Shown: positions 1 to 14,377 of the stretch, piece by piece
Position numbering within the stretch: position 1 is the stretch's first letter
Layout of the letters: each line of letters begins with the position of its first letter
NCBI RefSeq assembly: GCF_000599865.1
Contig: NZ_JHAC01000016.1
Coordinates: 1 to 17,415 of the forward strand
Direction: 5' to 3'
Source of the DNA: Deinococcus phoenicis
Lineage (GTDB): Bacteria > Deinococcota > Deinococci > Deinococcales > Deinococcaceae
DNA length: 17,415 bases
Notes under the pieces: generated by a model
Database searches by the model: none
What the model saw: only the letters and a program-made list of their open reading frames with translations
What the model was told of the DNA's origin: nothing
Translations under genes and position numbers: made by a program

Positions 1-28
1 GCGAGTTCGAATCTCGTCTCCCGCTCCA
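1..28 (+). tRNA. tRNA 3' end, probably tRNA-Gly (5' part outside window)
   Basis: The first 28 bases read as a T-arm (GCGAG stem, TTCGAAT loop, CTCGT stem), then the 3' acceptor strand CTCCCGC, a U discriminator and an encoded CCA. The implied 5' acceptor strand is GCGGGAG. A GCGGGA-type acceptor with U73 is what bacterial tRNA-Gly uses, and the T-arm closely resembles tRNA-Gly(GCC) as remembered. The anticodon lies upstream of the window, so the isotype is inferred. An intrinsic terminator follows within five bases. Confidence 0.85.
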
Positions 29-32
29 CTTC

Positions 33-66
33 CCCCCACCTTCTCAGAAGGTGGGGGCTTTTGTTT
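33..66 (+). terminator. Intrinsic terminator of the tRNA gene
   Basis: A perfect 10-bp stem (CCCCCACCTT at 33-42, AAGGTGGGGG at 48-57) with a 5-base loop is followed by CTTTTGTTT. It lies four bases after the tRNA CCA end and ends the tRNA transcript. Confidence 0.9.
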
Positions 67-85
67 GACATAGGCATAGGCAGCA

Positions 86-108
86 GGTGGAGATAATTCC
101 TCTCCACC
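86..108. repeat. Stem-loop between tRNA terminator and dnaG end
   Basis: GGTGGAGA (86-93) and TCTCCACC (101-108) form a perfect 8-bp stem with a 7-base loop. There is no U-tract on either side, so it is not a canonical terminator. It could still mark the 3' end of the minus-strand dnaG transcript, whose stop codon is at 224. Confidence 0.4.
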
Positions 109-223
109 ACCTCTACATAAAGTTACCGAAGTACTGTTCTAACGAATGAAGCGCCGCCCTCTTCATGGTCTGCCCTGCCTTCGTTCAGCTCAAAAAGGTC
201 CGCGAGCCTTGCTGAGCATGGAC

Positions 224-1987
<1,764 letters not shown>

Positions 1988-2011
1988 CTTTGCCCCTCAC
2001 CCCCTTGTCCG

Positions 2012-2028
2012 CGTTGCGAAGCGCAACG
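2012..2028. promoter_or_regulatory. Perfect 7-bp stem-loop in the dnaG leader region
   Basis: CGTTGCG (2012-2018) and CGCAACG (2022-2028) flank a three-base loop. It lies 25 bases upstream of the dnaG GTG. A possible minus-strand -10 (TACACT, about 2040-2045) lies further upstream, which would place the hairpin in the 5' UTR. A leader hairpin or a protein-binding dyad are both possible; no function can be assigned from sequence. Confidence 0.35.
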
Positions 2029-2213
2029 GTAGACCGACAGTGTACGCCTCCCGGGTCTCCGGTGCCAAGTGGCAGGGAAGACGTGCAGCACGGCATTTTC
2101 TGGACCGACGCGCTTGGGCGCTGCTGGGCGGACCGCACGCCGCCTGCCCGGCCCGTAAGTGCCCGTGAAGCTTCCCCTCACCCCCTGCTCGCGTGGCCCC
2201 GGCAGGCTGGGGC

Positions 2214-2558
2214 ATGACCCAGAACAATGGACCACAGAACGGCGGGAGCCAGTACAAGGTCAGTCGGGGAAACACCACCCATGGGGCGGAGGGCGAGCAT
2301 CACCTGATCCGGGGCGAGGGCAGCAGCATGCGCCTGTGGCACCGGGAGGAGCCGAACGCCGACAAACCCATGTCCACCCACACCTACGAGACGCTGGGGT
2401 ACGTGATCGAGGGCCGCGCCGACCTGATCGTGAACGGCGAGACGGTCAGCCTCGCGCCGGGTGACAGCTATCACGTGCCGCGCAACACGCCTCATACCTT
2501 CCGCATCACCGAGACGCTGACGGCCGTCGAGGTCAACACGCCCGCTACGGATCGCTAG
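2214..2558 (+). CDS. Small single-domain cupin protein
   Basis: A 114-residue protein with one cupin beta-barrel. Motif 1 is seen in STHTYETLGYVIEG, with His and Glu as likely metal ligands. Motif 2 is seen in PGDSYHVPRNTPHTFRI, containing the second His. Such stand-alone cupins bind a divalent metal and a small ligand, and range from isomerases and dioxygenases to sugar or osmolyte sensors, so the substrate cannot be named. The open frame extends seven codons further upstream, but ATG 2214 is preferred because it gives the usual short N-terminus. No strong ribosome site is seen. The gene stands alone between dnaG (divergent) and a membrane-protein gene. Confidence 0.8.
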   Translation: MTQNNGPQNGGSQYKVSRGNTTHGAEGEHHLIRGEGSSMRLWHREEPNADKPMSTHTYETLGYVIEGRADLIVNGETVSLAPGDSYHVPRNTPHTFRITETLTAVEVNTPATDR

Positions 2559-2617
2559 AGCAGTGCTCGGGAAGGGTGTTGGACCGTTCTGAGCTGGATG
2601 GCGTGAGAAACCGTGAT

Positions 2618-2632
2618 GGGGGCGCGTCCCCC
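2618..2632. repeat. GGGGG-CGCGT-CCCCC hairpin downstream of cupin gene
   Basis: A 5-bp all-GC stem with a five-base loop lies 60 bases after the cupin stop. It has no U-tract. It may be a weak or Rho-assisted terminator for the cupin gene, or chance in GC-rich DNA. Confidence 0.3.
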
Positions 2633-2699
2633 TCAGCCCCTTTGGCAGCCGTCCCCATAGTTGCCGCCGCCGGCAGGGCGTAGCGTGGGGGCAGGTGCT

Positions 2700-3137
2700 A
2701 TGCCTTCGCTCGGCGCTCCCCCCACCTACAGCACGCCCGCCACGCTGGGCCTGGCCCTGCTGGCCCTGATCACGTCGCTGTGGCACGGCACACTGGGCGC
2801 ACTGGACTACGCCCAGGCCGGGCGATACGAGGGGTTGGCGCTGATTCTCGCCGCAGCCCTGATGCTGGTGTACGGTGTCCTGACCCTGATCCGCTATGCC
2901 GAGGCGCGGGACGCCATGACCGATCCCCACCCGCGCACGCCGATGTATGACACCCCCCACCAGGGCCGCGTGCCGCGAATAGGCGTGGGGCTGGCTCTGC
3001 TGTTGGGGGTGGGTGACGTGGCTTTTGCGCTGGGCGCACAGCATCCGCTGGGGCATCTGGCGGGGCTGGGCCTGGTCCTGCTGGTGGCCCGGCAGGCGCT
3101 GAAGATCAGACCAGAGCCGGACAGAGACGCTGATTAG
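2700..3137 (+). CDS. Small integral membrane protein, function unknown
   Basis: A 145-residue hydrophobic protein with about four predicted membrane segments (roughly residues 14-34, 43-65, 94-110 and 113-130). A hydrophilic loop around residues 66-92 (AEARDAMTDPHPRTPMYD) separates the first and second pairs. It has no cysteine pair, transporter motif or enzymatic signature that I recognise. The chosen ATG at 2700 begins MPSLGAPPTY. An upstream in-frame extension of 13 residues is GC-rich and low in information, so I did not use it. A TANNNT hexamer (TAGCGT) about 13 bases upstream of the ATG could be its -10. It converges on the minus-strand gene ending at 3172. Confidence 0.65.
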   Translation: MPSLGAPPTYSTPATLGLALLALITSLWHGTLGALDYAQAGRYEGLALILAAALMLVYGVLTLIRYAEARDAMTDPHPRTPMYDTPHQGRVPRIGVGLALLLGVGDVAFALGAQHPLGHLAGLGLVLLVARQALKIRPEPDRDAD

Positions 3138-3171
3138 GGGTGGGCGGCTTAGCCTTGGCGGGTGTGGCCGC

Positions 3172-3405
3172 CTACTGGTCTTCGAGTTCGCCGGCGGGAG
3201 CGCTGCCCGCCCTATCGGTGTCCACGCTCACGTCCAGCGTACCCGCCATACCTCCCATGCCACCGGTGCGGGCGGTGTCCAGCGTCGTATCGAGGCTCGG
3301 GGCAGCGTTGTTTCCCGGCTCGTTGGCCGTGCTGTTCCCCCCTTCGCCGGGTGACTGGCTGGTCTCCACGGGCGGGTTGTAGGTGTCCCTGCGGTCGTCA
3401 GTCAT
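3172..3405 (-). CDS. Small hydrophilic, probably disordered protein
   Basis: A 77-residue acidic, Gly/Ser/Thr/Pro-rich protein beginning [17 protein letters not shown]. It contains a small glycine-methionine patch (TGGMGGMAG) and a Thr/Asp-rich stretch ([12 protein letters not shown]). No hydrophobic core, cysteine or catalytic motif is present, so it is likely intrinsically disordered. The ATG at 3405 is supported by a GGAGG ribosome site nine bases upstream; the longer frame reaching back to 3486 has no such support. Function unknown. Proteins of this kind are often lineage-restricted. It lies downstream of the gcvP terminator on the same strand and is therefore probably a separate transcript. 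Confidence 0.6.
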   Translation of the reverse strand: MTDDRRDTYNPPVETSQSPGEGGNSTANEPGNNAAPSLDTTLDTARTGGMGGMAGTLDVSVDTDRAGSAPAGELEDQ

Positions 3406-3511
3406 GTGCGGTTTCCTCCGGATGGGGTGTTTCCATAGTGTGAACCCCCCGCGGGTCCGGTTCTTGAGAAGGGGCGTAAGGCCCATTGGGCGTCGGTCCA
3501 GAAGTGGAACC

Positions 3512-3565
3512 CAAAAGAGAAAAAGAGAGGAGCAGCCTCCGCAGCTGCCCCACTCCTCCTCTCTT
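3512..3565 (-). terminator. Intrinsic terminator of the gcv operon
   Basis: On the minus strand, AAGAGAGGAG and CTCCTCTCTT form a perfect 10-bp stem (3556-3565 with 3523-3532). The 23-base loop contains a CAGCTG core, and the stem runs into a TTTTTCTCTTTT tract. It starts seven bases after the gcvP stop, as expected for the end of a gcvT-H-kinase-P transcript. Confidence 0.9.
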
Positions 3566-3571
3566 GGTCCC

Positions 3572-6432
<2,861 letters not shown>

Positions 6433-6436
<4 letters not shown>

Positions 6437-6942
6437 GATGCGGTGACTCCTTGGTGGAATGAAGGGCGCTGTGCCAGGGTGACGAGCTGGTCGGCAACGT
6501 CCCTGGCGCTCAGGTCGGCGGTGTTGATTTCCACGTCTGCACCGCGCCGCAGCAGTGGCTCAACGGTTGCGATGTAGTCCAGAATCTCTCGTTGTTCGGC
6601 GGCAGTCTTGCCATAAGGGTTGTTGGTGCGCGTCCTGACCCGCTCCAGAATGACCGGCGTGGGCGCAACGAACAGCACCACGTGGTCAAACTGCGGGTAA
6701 AACTTGCCCTGGTTGGATACGCAGCCACTAAGAAAGAAAGGCCGCGTCCGGGGCACGGCCAGGAGGCCATGAACCTTATCTTCGCGCCACACCCGACCCG
6801 GCTCGGTTTCACCCGGCAAAACGACGTATTCAGACCACTCATCCATATCGGTGTCCATGGCCTCAAGTCCACGCGCCCGTAAAAGTTCAATCACGGTGGA
6901 TTTTCCTGTGCCGGACATGCCAGTGATCAAGATGTTTTTCAT
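6433..6942 (-). CDS. P-loop kinase-like ATP-binding protein inside the gcv operon
   Basis: A 169-residue P-loop protein with Walker [10 protein letters not shown] (residues 8-16) directly after the first beta strand (KNILIT). The layout resembles small-molecule kinases of the shikimate/gluconate/nucleoside kinase superfamily. A region rich in Asp/Glu follows ([13 protein letters not shown], about 34-46), then a probable lid with Arg residues ([13 protein letters not shown]). The substrate cannot be deduced; annotation as AAA-family ATPase or adenylate-kinase-like would be equally defensible. The start is ATG 6942, because the earlier in-frame TTG lacks context. It sits 67 bases after gcvH, and its TGA overlaps the gcvP ATG, so it is translated with the operon. 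It is not part of the standard glycine cleavage system, and its base composition is visibly less GC-rich than gcvP and gcvT, which suggests later insertion. Confidence 0.8.
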
Positions 6943-7009
6943 GGCTGAACATCCATAAGCTCCCAGCTCCGGCAAGGCCCAAAGCGGTCGGCTGGTGGCC
7001 CAGCGTCCC

Positions 7010-7372
7010 TCAGCCGTTCGCGGCCACGTACTCTTCGGCGTCCATCAGGTCGCCGCTCTCCTCGGTCACGTCCAGCTTGAAAAGCCAGCCGTCACTGTAG
7101 GGGCCGCTGTTGACCAGTTCGGGGGTGCCGGAAAGCTGGTCGTTCACGGCGACGATGGTGCCGCTGGCGGGGGCGTAGATGTCGCTGGCGGTCTTCACGC
7201 TCTCCACGACGGCGACCGTCTCGCCCGCCGTGACCACGCGGCCCACTTCGGGTAGTTCCACATACACCACGTCACCGAGCTGGTCCTGCGCGAAGTCACT
7301 GATGCCGACCGTGCCGTCGGGGGCGAGCCATTCGTGGGAGGCGGCGTACTTCAGTTCGTTGGGCGTCTGCAT
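7010..7372 (-). CDS. gcvH: Glycine cleavage system H-protein
   Basis: The lipoyl carrier of the glycine cleavage system. It shuttles the aminomethyl and dihydrolipoyl groups between P-, T- and L-proteins. The 120-residue protein is one lipoyl-like domain with the modification site Lys60 in [10 protein letters not shown] and the typical start KYAASHEWL. Length is normal for the family. The ATG at 7372 has AGGAG ten bases upstream. It lies 101 bases after gcvT and 67 bases before the kinase-like gene, all on the minus strand, consistent with one operon. The dihydrolipoamide dehydrogenase (L-protein) is not in this window. Confidence 0.97.
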   Translation of the reverse strand: MQTPNELKYAASHEWLAPDGTVGISDFAQDQLGDVVYVELPEVGRVVTAGETVAVVESVKTASDIYAPASGTIVAVNDQLSGTPELVNSGPYSDGWLFKLDVTEESGDLMDAEEYVAANG

Positions 7373-7473
7373 GGGTGTAATTCTCCTCTATCGGGGCGGG
7401 GGAAGTGTGGGGAACGGCGGAGGCCGAGCAGGAGCAGGGTGGGGGCAGCCGCAAAAGCCTGCCTGCCCCGTGC

Positions 7474-8556
7474 TTACCTCTTGTAGAAGGGCAACTCCAC
7501 CCGCCGCGCCGGATGCGCCTTGCCGCGCACCTCCACCTCGTAGGCGTCGGCGGTGGCCGCGTCGGCGTTGACCAGCGCCATTGCAATCGGGTGACCCAGG
7601 GTGGGGCTGCTGCTGCCGCTGGTGACGCGGCCCACCCGCTCGCCGCCGAGCAGGACGGGATAGCCCTCACGGACGGGCACCCGTTCCAGGGCGAGACCAA
7701 TCAGCTTCACGGGTGGCGCGGCCTGAATCCCGGCGCGGCCCACGTGTTCCTTGTCCTTCACGACCCAGGTGTAGGTGCTGGCGAGGGGGTGGAGGTCGTC
7801 GGCGAACTCGTGGCCGTAGAGGGGAAAGCCCGCTTCCAGGCGCAGGGTGTCGCGGGCGCCCAGGCCCGCCGGGGTCAGACCCAGGGCCAGCAGGTTGTCC
7901 CAGAGGGCTTCGGTCCGTTCGGCGGCCACGAAGACCTCGAAGCCGTCCTCGCCGGTGTAGCCGGTGCGGGCCAGCCACACGTCCTGGCCGAAAAGTCTGG
8001 CGGGGAAGTAGGCGTTCTTCTTCTTCGCGGCGAGGTCCACATCCAGGTGCGGTTGCAGTAGTGCCGCCGCCTCCGGTCCCTGCACGGCCAGCAGGCCCCA
8101 CTGGTCGGACTCGTCGCTGAGCTGGACGCCGAGGCCCGCGGCGTGCGCCTGGAGGTGCGCCCAGTCCTTCCCGATATTGCTGGCATTCACGACCAGCAGG
8201 AACTCCTGTTCCCCGATGCGGTAGACGTAGATGTCGTCCACCAGACCGCCCGCGTCGTTGGGGAGCCAGTTGTACTGGGCGCGGCCGGGCCTGAGCTTCA
8301 TGACGTCGTTGGTGGTCACGCGCTGGAGGAAGGCTTCGGCGTCCGGCCCGGTCACGCGGAACTCGCCCATGTGCGACACGTCGAACATCCCCGCGCGGGT
8401 ACGAACGGCGTCGTGTTCGGCCTTGACACCCGCGTACTGCACGGGCATGTCCCACCCGCCGAAGGGCACCATACGGGCACCCGCCTTCAGGTGCGCGGCG
8501 TGCAGGGGTGTCCGCCTGAGCGGCCCATCAGGGGTACTGCCGGGAATGCTGGTCAC
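7474..8556 (-). CDS. gcvT: Glycine cleavage system T-protein (aminomethyltransferase)
   Basis: Transfers the methylene group from aminomethyl-GcvH to tetrahydrofolate, releasing ammonia and forming 5,10-methylene-THF. The product is 360 residues from the GTG at 8556. It shows the conserved N-terminus [21 protein letters not shown], the folate-site segment [11 protein letters not shown] (residues 56-66), the Asp107-Asp108 pair in [11 protein letters not shown] that carries the catalytic aspartate of the family, and [11 protein letters not shown] in the second half. The open frame runs far upstream to 9159, but that part is antisense to the LigT-like gene and unlike GcvT. GTG 8556 lies six bases after a TACAGT -10, so the mRNA is probably leaderless. 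It is the first gene of gcvT-gcvH-kinase-gcvP. Confidence 0.96.
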   Translation of the reverse strand: MTSIPGSTPDGPLRRTPLHAAHLKAGARMVPFGGWDMPVQYAGVKAEHDAVRTRAGMFDVSHMGEFRVTGPDAEAFLQRVTTNDVMKLRPGRAQYNWLPNDAGGLVDDIYVYRIGEQEFLLVVNASNIGKDWAHLQAHAAGLGVQLSDESDQWGLLAVQGPEAAALLQPHLDVDLAAKKKNAYFPARLFGQDVWLARTGYTGEDGFEVFVAAERTEALWDNLLALGLTPAGLGARDTLRLEAGFPLYGHEFADDLHPLASTYTWVVKDKEHVGRAGIQAAPPVKLIGLALERVPVREGYPVLLGGERVGRVTSGSSSPTLGHPIAMALVNADAATADAYEVEVRGKAHPARRVELPFYKR

Positions 8557-8562
8557 CCCTGA

Positions 8563-8568
8563 ACTGTA
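8563..8568 (-). promoter_or_regulatory. Leaderless-type -10 element of the gcv operon
   Basis: TACAGT on the minus strand, with six bases (TCAGGG) between it and the GTG start of gcvT. A TANNNT hexamer at this distance is the hallmark of leaderless promoters in Deinococcus. It leaves no room for a glycine riboswitch in the transcript. No convincing -35 is seen. Confidence 0.6.
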
Positions 8569-8616
8569 CCGGAGGTTCCGGCGCCCCCGTCCGGCACGCC
8601 CGGACGTCCCCAGGGG

Positions 8617-8622
8617 TACAGT
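8617..8622 (+). promoter_or_regulatory. Candidate -10 element of the ligT-like gene
   Basis: TACAGT on the plus strand, about 65 bases before the GTG of the LigT-like gene. The extended octamer GGTACAGT (8615-8622) is an exact inverted copy of the one carrying the gcvT -10 (8563-8570), so the two promoters are mirror images. Confidence 0.45.
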
Positions 8623-8686
8623 CAGCCGTGCCCGGAAGCAGAAACGCGCGCCAGCAACGCCTCCCCCGTGTTCAGGAGCGAGGGGC

Positions 8687-9219
8687 GTGACCCCCGCCTT
8701 CCTGCTGGGTCTGCGGCCGCCCGCCGACCTCGCCGCCCGGGTGGACGCTTTCCGGGTCCGGCTGGGCGTGCGCGAGAGTGTCCCACACGTGACCGTGAAG
8801 GCCCGCAGCGGCCTTGATGCGGACCTCGCCTGGGCGGCGGCGGCGCGGGCGGTGATCGCCCAGACCCCGCCCATCACGGTGCAGGTGGGGGGCGCTCGGG
8901 CCTTTCGTGGTGGCCGCGCCGTGTACCTGGCCATTCGCTCCCCGGAAGCGGCAGCGCTGCACGTCCGGCTGCTGGAGGCCCTGACGCTGCCCGTGCGCTT
9001 CGGCTTCGAGGGGCCGCAGATGACCCCCCATCTGACGCTGGCCCTGCGGCGGCGTGGGGTGGATTCTGGCGTGGTCCTGACGGCGGCCCAGGCGGAGTTT
9101 GCCGACCTTACGGCCCGGCCCCTCACCTTCACCGCGGGGGAAGTGTGGGTGATGCGCAAACCCGGACCCGGCGGGCTGTACGTGCCGGAGGAGGTGTGGC
9201 GGCTGGGGACCGGCGAAGG

Positions 9220-9229
<10 letters not shown>
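8687..9229 (+). CDS. LigT / 2'-5' RNA ligase-family (2H phosphoesterase) protein
   Basis: A 180-residue protein with the two HxTx motifs that define the 2H phosphoesterase superfamily: His34-Val-Thr36-Val in VPHVTVKAR and His115-Leu-Thr117-Leu in MTPHLTLAL. Members act on 2',5'- or 2',3'-cyclic phosphodiester bonds in RNA or small nucleotides; LigT/ThpR has RNA 2',3'-cyclic phosphodiesterase activity. The natural substrate here cannot be read. The start is GTG 8687, with AGGAG eight bases upstream; it places the first motif at the normal distance, and the longer open frame upstream is antisense to gcvT. The gene diverges from gcvT. Its last 10 bases overlap the 3' end of the convergent cyclo-ligase gene. 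Confidence 0.85.
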
Positions 9230-9793
<564 letters not shown>

Positions 9794-9801
<8 letters not shown>

Positions 9802-10467
9802 CTTCCTTCGGTCCCTTCAGCCCGCTGCGGCCCTCGCGCCCTTGCAGGACGGCAGCCACCTCGGCGGGGGAAACGCCCACTTCCGCCAGCGCGAAGAGGG
9901 TGTGGAACAGCAGGTCGGCCACCTCGGTCGCGAGTTCCTCCCGGTCCCCATTCTTGGCGGCCAGCAGCACCTCGCCCGCCTCCTCGCTGATCTTTTTCAG
10001 CACACGGTCGAGGCCCCCGGCGTGCAGCCGCGCCACGTAACTGTTCTCGGGCAGGGTCGCGAGGCGCTCGCGGATCGTCCCGTACACGCGCTCCAGGGTG
10101 CCGTCCAGCCCGCTCTGTGCCGGTTCCCCCTCCAGCAATGGCCGGTGGAAACAGGTGTATTCACCGGTGTGGCACGCCGGGCCGGTCTGCTCCACCCGGT
10201 AGAGCAGGCTGTCACCGTCGCAGTCGAGCAGGACCGACACGACCCGCTGGGTGTGGCCGCTGCTCTGCCCCTTGACCCACGGCTCGCCGCGTGACCGGCT
10301 GTAGTAGGTGGCCTCGCGCGTATCCAGGGTGCGCTGCACGGCGGCCCGGTCGGCATAGGCCTGCATCAGCACCGCGCCGGTGCGGGCGTCCTGGGTCACG
10401 ACGGGGATCAGGCCGCCGCTCCCGGCTTCGGGGGGGCCGAACTTCAGCTCGTCCAGGGAGGGCGCGT

Positions 10468-10471
<4 letters not shown>
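9794..10471 (-). CDS. hisIE: Bifunctional phosphoribosyl-AMP cyclohydrolase / phosphoribosyl-ATP pyrophosphatase
   Basis: Catalyses steps 2 and 3 of histidine synthesis. The C-terminal HisE domain hydrolyses PR-ATP to PR-AMP, and the N-terminal HisI domain opens the adenine ring. In the 225-residue protein the HisI domain shows [26 protein letters not shown] (83-88) with its metal-binding aspartates, and CHTGEYTCF (100-108) with zinc cysteines. The HisE domain (about 125-215) shows [15 protein letters not shown] and [11 protein letters not shown] 10471 is chosen because its ATGA overlaps the TGA of hisF, a normal coupling; an ATG four codons upstream (10483) is also possible. It follows hisF and precedes the cyclo-ligase gene on the minus strand. 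Confidence 0.96.
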
Positions 10472-11247
<776 letters not shown>

Positions 11248-11254
11248 GTGGCGC

Positions 11255-11260
11255 AGTCTA
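11255..11260 (-). promoter_or_regulatory. Leaderless-type -10 element of hisF
   Basis: TAGACT on the minus strand, seven bases before the GTG start of hisF. No ribosome-binding sequence lies between it and the start, and no clear -35 is seen. Confidence 0.55.
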
Positions 11261-11427
11261 GCCCGCCCGGCTGGAGCCGCTGTGCCCCCAGACAGACAGG
11301 CCACTGTCCCGCTGCTCTGCCGGAGCGGCAAAGCTCGACCAGGTCACAGGGCCATCACAGCCCATGATGGACAATTGATAAAATCTTCATATCCAGTCAG
11401 CTGGGGGAACGAGAAGGGGGGGAGCTT

Positions 11428-11859
<432 letters not shown>

Positions 11860-11899
11860 GGTGGCGTTCACCCGTGTTCCGCAGGGTGCCGCTGGCCGC

Positions 11900-11905
11900 T
11901 AGCCT
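11900..11905 (+). promoter_or_regulatory. Leaderless-type -10 element of the DUF72 gene
   Basis: TAGCCT, six bases before the ATG of the DUF72 gene, with no ribosome site between. It matches the arrangement before gcvT and hisF, so the interrupted gene can still be transcribed from its own promoter. Confidence 0.55.
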
Positions 11906-11911
11906 GAACCC

Positions 11912-12811
<900 letters not shown>

Positions 12812-13186
12812 ACTACTCCCGCCGTAGGGTTTTCTCTTTCCCTGCCTTACGGCAACTTCCAGCGGGGCTACGGGGCAACCTGTAGCCCTGACCCTTTAAG
12901 GGTTAGTCGGGAGAAGCGGAATTATCCCGAGTAGCTGAAAACATAACAGTACCTTCTAATTCTGTTCTCTCTTAGGTGTCATAATTTACGATATGCCACC
13001 CATCGCATAAATCTAGGATTATGCAGTCGGATTATTCATCTGGGGATGTTACTGGGGAAGACTCGCGCGATGCCGCCCGCTGTAGCAGGGGAAAAGATTT
13101 CAGTGCAGTTTTTATAGGGAATTACTTGCACTTACAGTTTTAGCGGTTTTTACCCCCGGAAAGTTCTATTTATCAACATCGCTTAA
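12812..13186. other. Non-coding left segment of the element, with several hairpins
   Basis: No convincing gene is seen. The segment holds a 7-bp stem-loop (12865-12888), an immediately adjacent near-palindrome ACCCTTTAAGGGT (12891-12903) and an AGTGCA/TGCACT hairpin (13102-13107 with 13127-13132). It lies between two converging frames: the 58-codon tail ending at 12811 and the Rep-like gene ending at 13187. Termination is one role. Because the element encodes an HUH protein, a replication origin is another. Confidence 0.5.
12865..12903. repeat. Tandem hairpins near the left end of the element
   Basis: GGGCTAC (12865-12871) and GTAGCCC (12882-12888) form a perfect 7-bp stem with a 10-base loop. 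Two bases later comes ACCCTT-T-AAGGGT (12891-12903), a dyad centred on one base. They lie 54 bases after the stop of the tail-coding frame. They may be a terminator for the integrase transcript of the circular form, or part of an origin. Confidence 0.4.
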
Positions 13187-14329
13187 TTACTGTTTTTGTC
13201 GTGCTAGACGTTGTTTTTCTATACTTTCTCTGTCTCTTATAGTTTGATACTGTGTTGATATTAACTTCTTTTTTAGGGCAATAAATAAAAGACCCTTCTT
13301 TCGTCTCGTTTCCCAGGAAACGGACGCTAAAGGACCTAGCAGCCCTTTAAACCCGCTATACCCGTTCGCTATGCTCCGGGTATGTATTCCTTTCGATGTA
13401 ATTACTACCGTCTTTTTAGGGGAAACAGTAGCAGGTGGATTAGGGTCGGGGGGGGTTTCAGTATTTAAGGGGTTTTCATCGTCTGGGAGCGGGTTTGGGG
13501 GTGATATAGGCGGCGCATAATGTAACTTATATGGGACATCTAAGTAACGCCCCTCTATCTCTGCTCTATTCATTCCCTTAAGCCAGGATATATCCAGATT
13601 CTTTGCGCCCCTCAGAGCAACGTTTTCCCAGGTAGCACCCTCGCCTGATTCTTTATTTAACTCGTTTTCCCACCATTCAAAGTACATCTCTCTAAAATAG
13701 CGTCCCTTATATCTAGCGTCCGATGGTTTAAGTAGGTATACGAAAAAGTCTCTGACATTCTCATACGTGCTTTTATGATGGTACTGCGGGCGCATACCTA
13801 GTAATTCCCATTTCACCGAGAAGTTATTTACCCGCTTAGGAAATAGGTAGCCCTCAGGAATAAGGATAAGAATATGAACGTGTATAGAAGACTCTACGGA
13901 GTCCATCCTCTCTATTTTCCAATAGGCGGGGAAGCTGCCGCAGAGTTTATCCACGGCGGCTTTTGCAAGTTGCTGGGTCCTTTTGCTGTTGAGGGGATGT
14001 GTACCTAATTCCAGCAGAACGGATGCAAACGTACCACCGTCTAGACGCTGGCAATCCATAAACTCTTCTATGTATTTCCACCCCGTTGTCTCATATACCT
14101 GTTTGGCGCGGTTGACTATCTGCGGGAACCTAGGCATTACCTTCCCTTTATATCCACATTCTTTAATGGCAGATAAAAGCTTATTTCTGTTCTCTGGAGT
14201 CTTTAATGCGTCTTTCCTATCTATTTTATAGAATCTGTCCTCTCTAATTATAAACTTTAAGTCTTTCGTGCTAGAATGAATGGGCAGACGCTCTAATATC
14301 TGCGCTGCTCTAGTAAATAAGTTGGGCAT
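13187..14329 (-). CDS. HUH-type replication initiator-like protein
   Basis: A 380-residue basic protein. The segment YWKIERMDSVESSIHVHILI (136-155) resembles the strand and metal-binding motif of HUH endonucleases. The HUH pair would be His150-Val-His152, followed by the hydrophobic strand ILIPEG. About 45 residues further, FFVYLLKPSDARYKG contains Tyr198-Leu-Leu-Lys201, in the position of the YxxK nicking motif of rolling-circle Rep proteins. The C-terminal part has a proline-rich linker (PPISPPNPLPDD, about 265-300) and a lysine/arginine-rich end. If active, it would nick one strand at an origin and stay bound through the tyrosine. A mobilisation relaxase is an alternative. The ATG at 14329 has no clear ribosome site and lies just behind a 9-bp inverted repeat. 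The gene is AT-rich, unlike the host, and follows the HTH gene by 48 bases. Confidence 0.65.
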   Translation of the reverse strand: MPNLFTRAAQILERLPIHSSTKDLKFIIREDRFYKIDRKDALKTPENRNKLLSAIKECGYKGKVMPRFPQIVNRAKQVYETTGWKYIEEFMDCQRLDGGTFASVLLELGTHPLNSKRTQQLAKAAVDKLCGSFPAYWKIERMDSVESSIHVHILILIPEGYLFPKRVNNFSVKWELLGMRPQYHHKSTYENVRDFFVYLLKPSDARYKGRYFREMYFEWWENELNKESGEGATWENVALRGAKNLDISWLKGMNRAEIEGRYLDVPYKLHYAPPISPPNPLPDDENPLNTETPPDPNPPATVSPKKTVVITSKGIHTRSIANGYSGFKGLLGPLASVSWETRRKKGLLFIALKKKLISTQYQTIRDRESIEKQRLARQKQ

Positions 14330-14339
14330 ATTTAACCAT

Positions 14340-14372
14340 ATGACAGGGTGCTTTAGGCGGCTTCCCTGTCAT
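14340..14372. promoter_or_regulatory. Perfect 9-bp inverted repeat between HTH and rep-like genes
   Basis: ATGACAGGG (14340-14348) and CCCTGTCAT (14364-14372) with a 15-base spacer. It occupies nearly the whole 48-base gap and starts 11 bases upstream of the rep-like ATG. It may be an operator for the HTH protein, an attenuating hairpin that controls rep translation, or the nicking and binding site of the HUH protein. Confidence 0.6.
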
Positions 14373-14377
14373 TTTAT

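Noticed and set aside
1..28. Functional link between the tRNA-Gly end and the glycine cleavage operon
   Set aside because: They are several kilobases apart on different strands, with dnaG and other genes between. Probably coincidence.
8557..8686. Glycine riboswitch upstream of gcvT
   Set aside because: The -10 lies six bases before the start codon, so there is no leader, and no tandem aptamer-like structure is visible.
8557..9159. Upstream extension of gcvT (561-codon frame)
   Set aside because: The extra 200 residues are antisense to the LigT-like gene and do not resemble the GcvT N-terminus. The GTG at 8556 has a well-placed -10.
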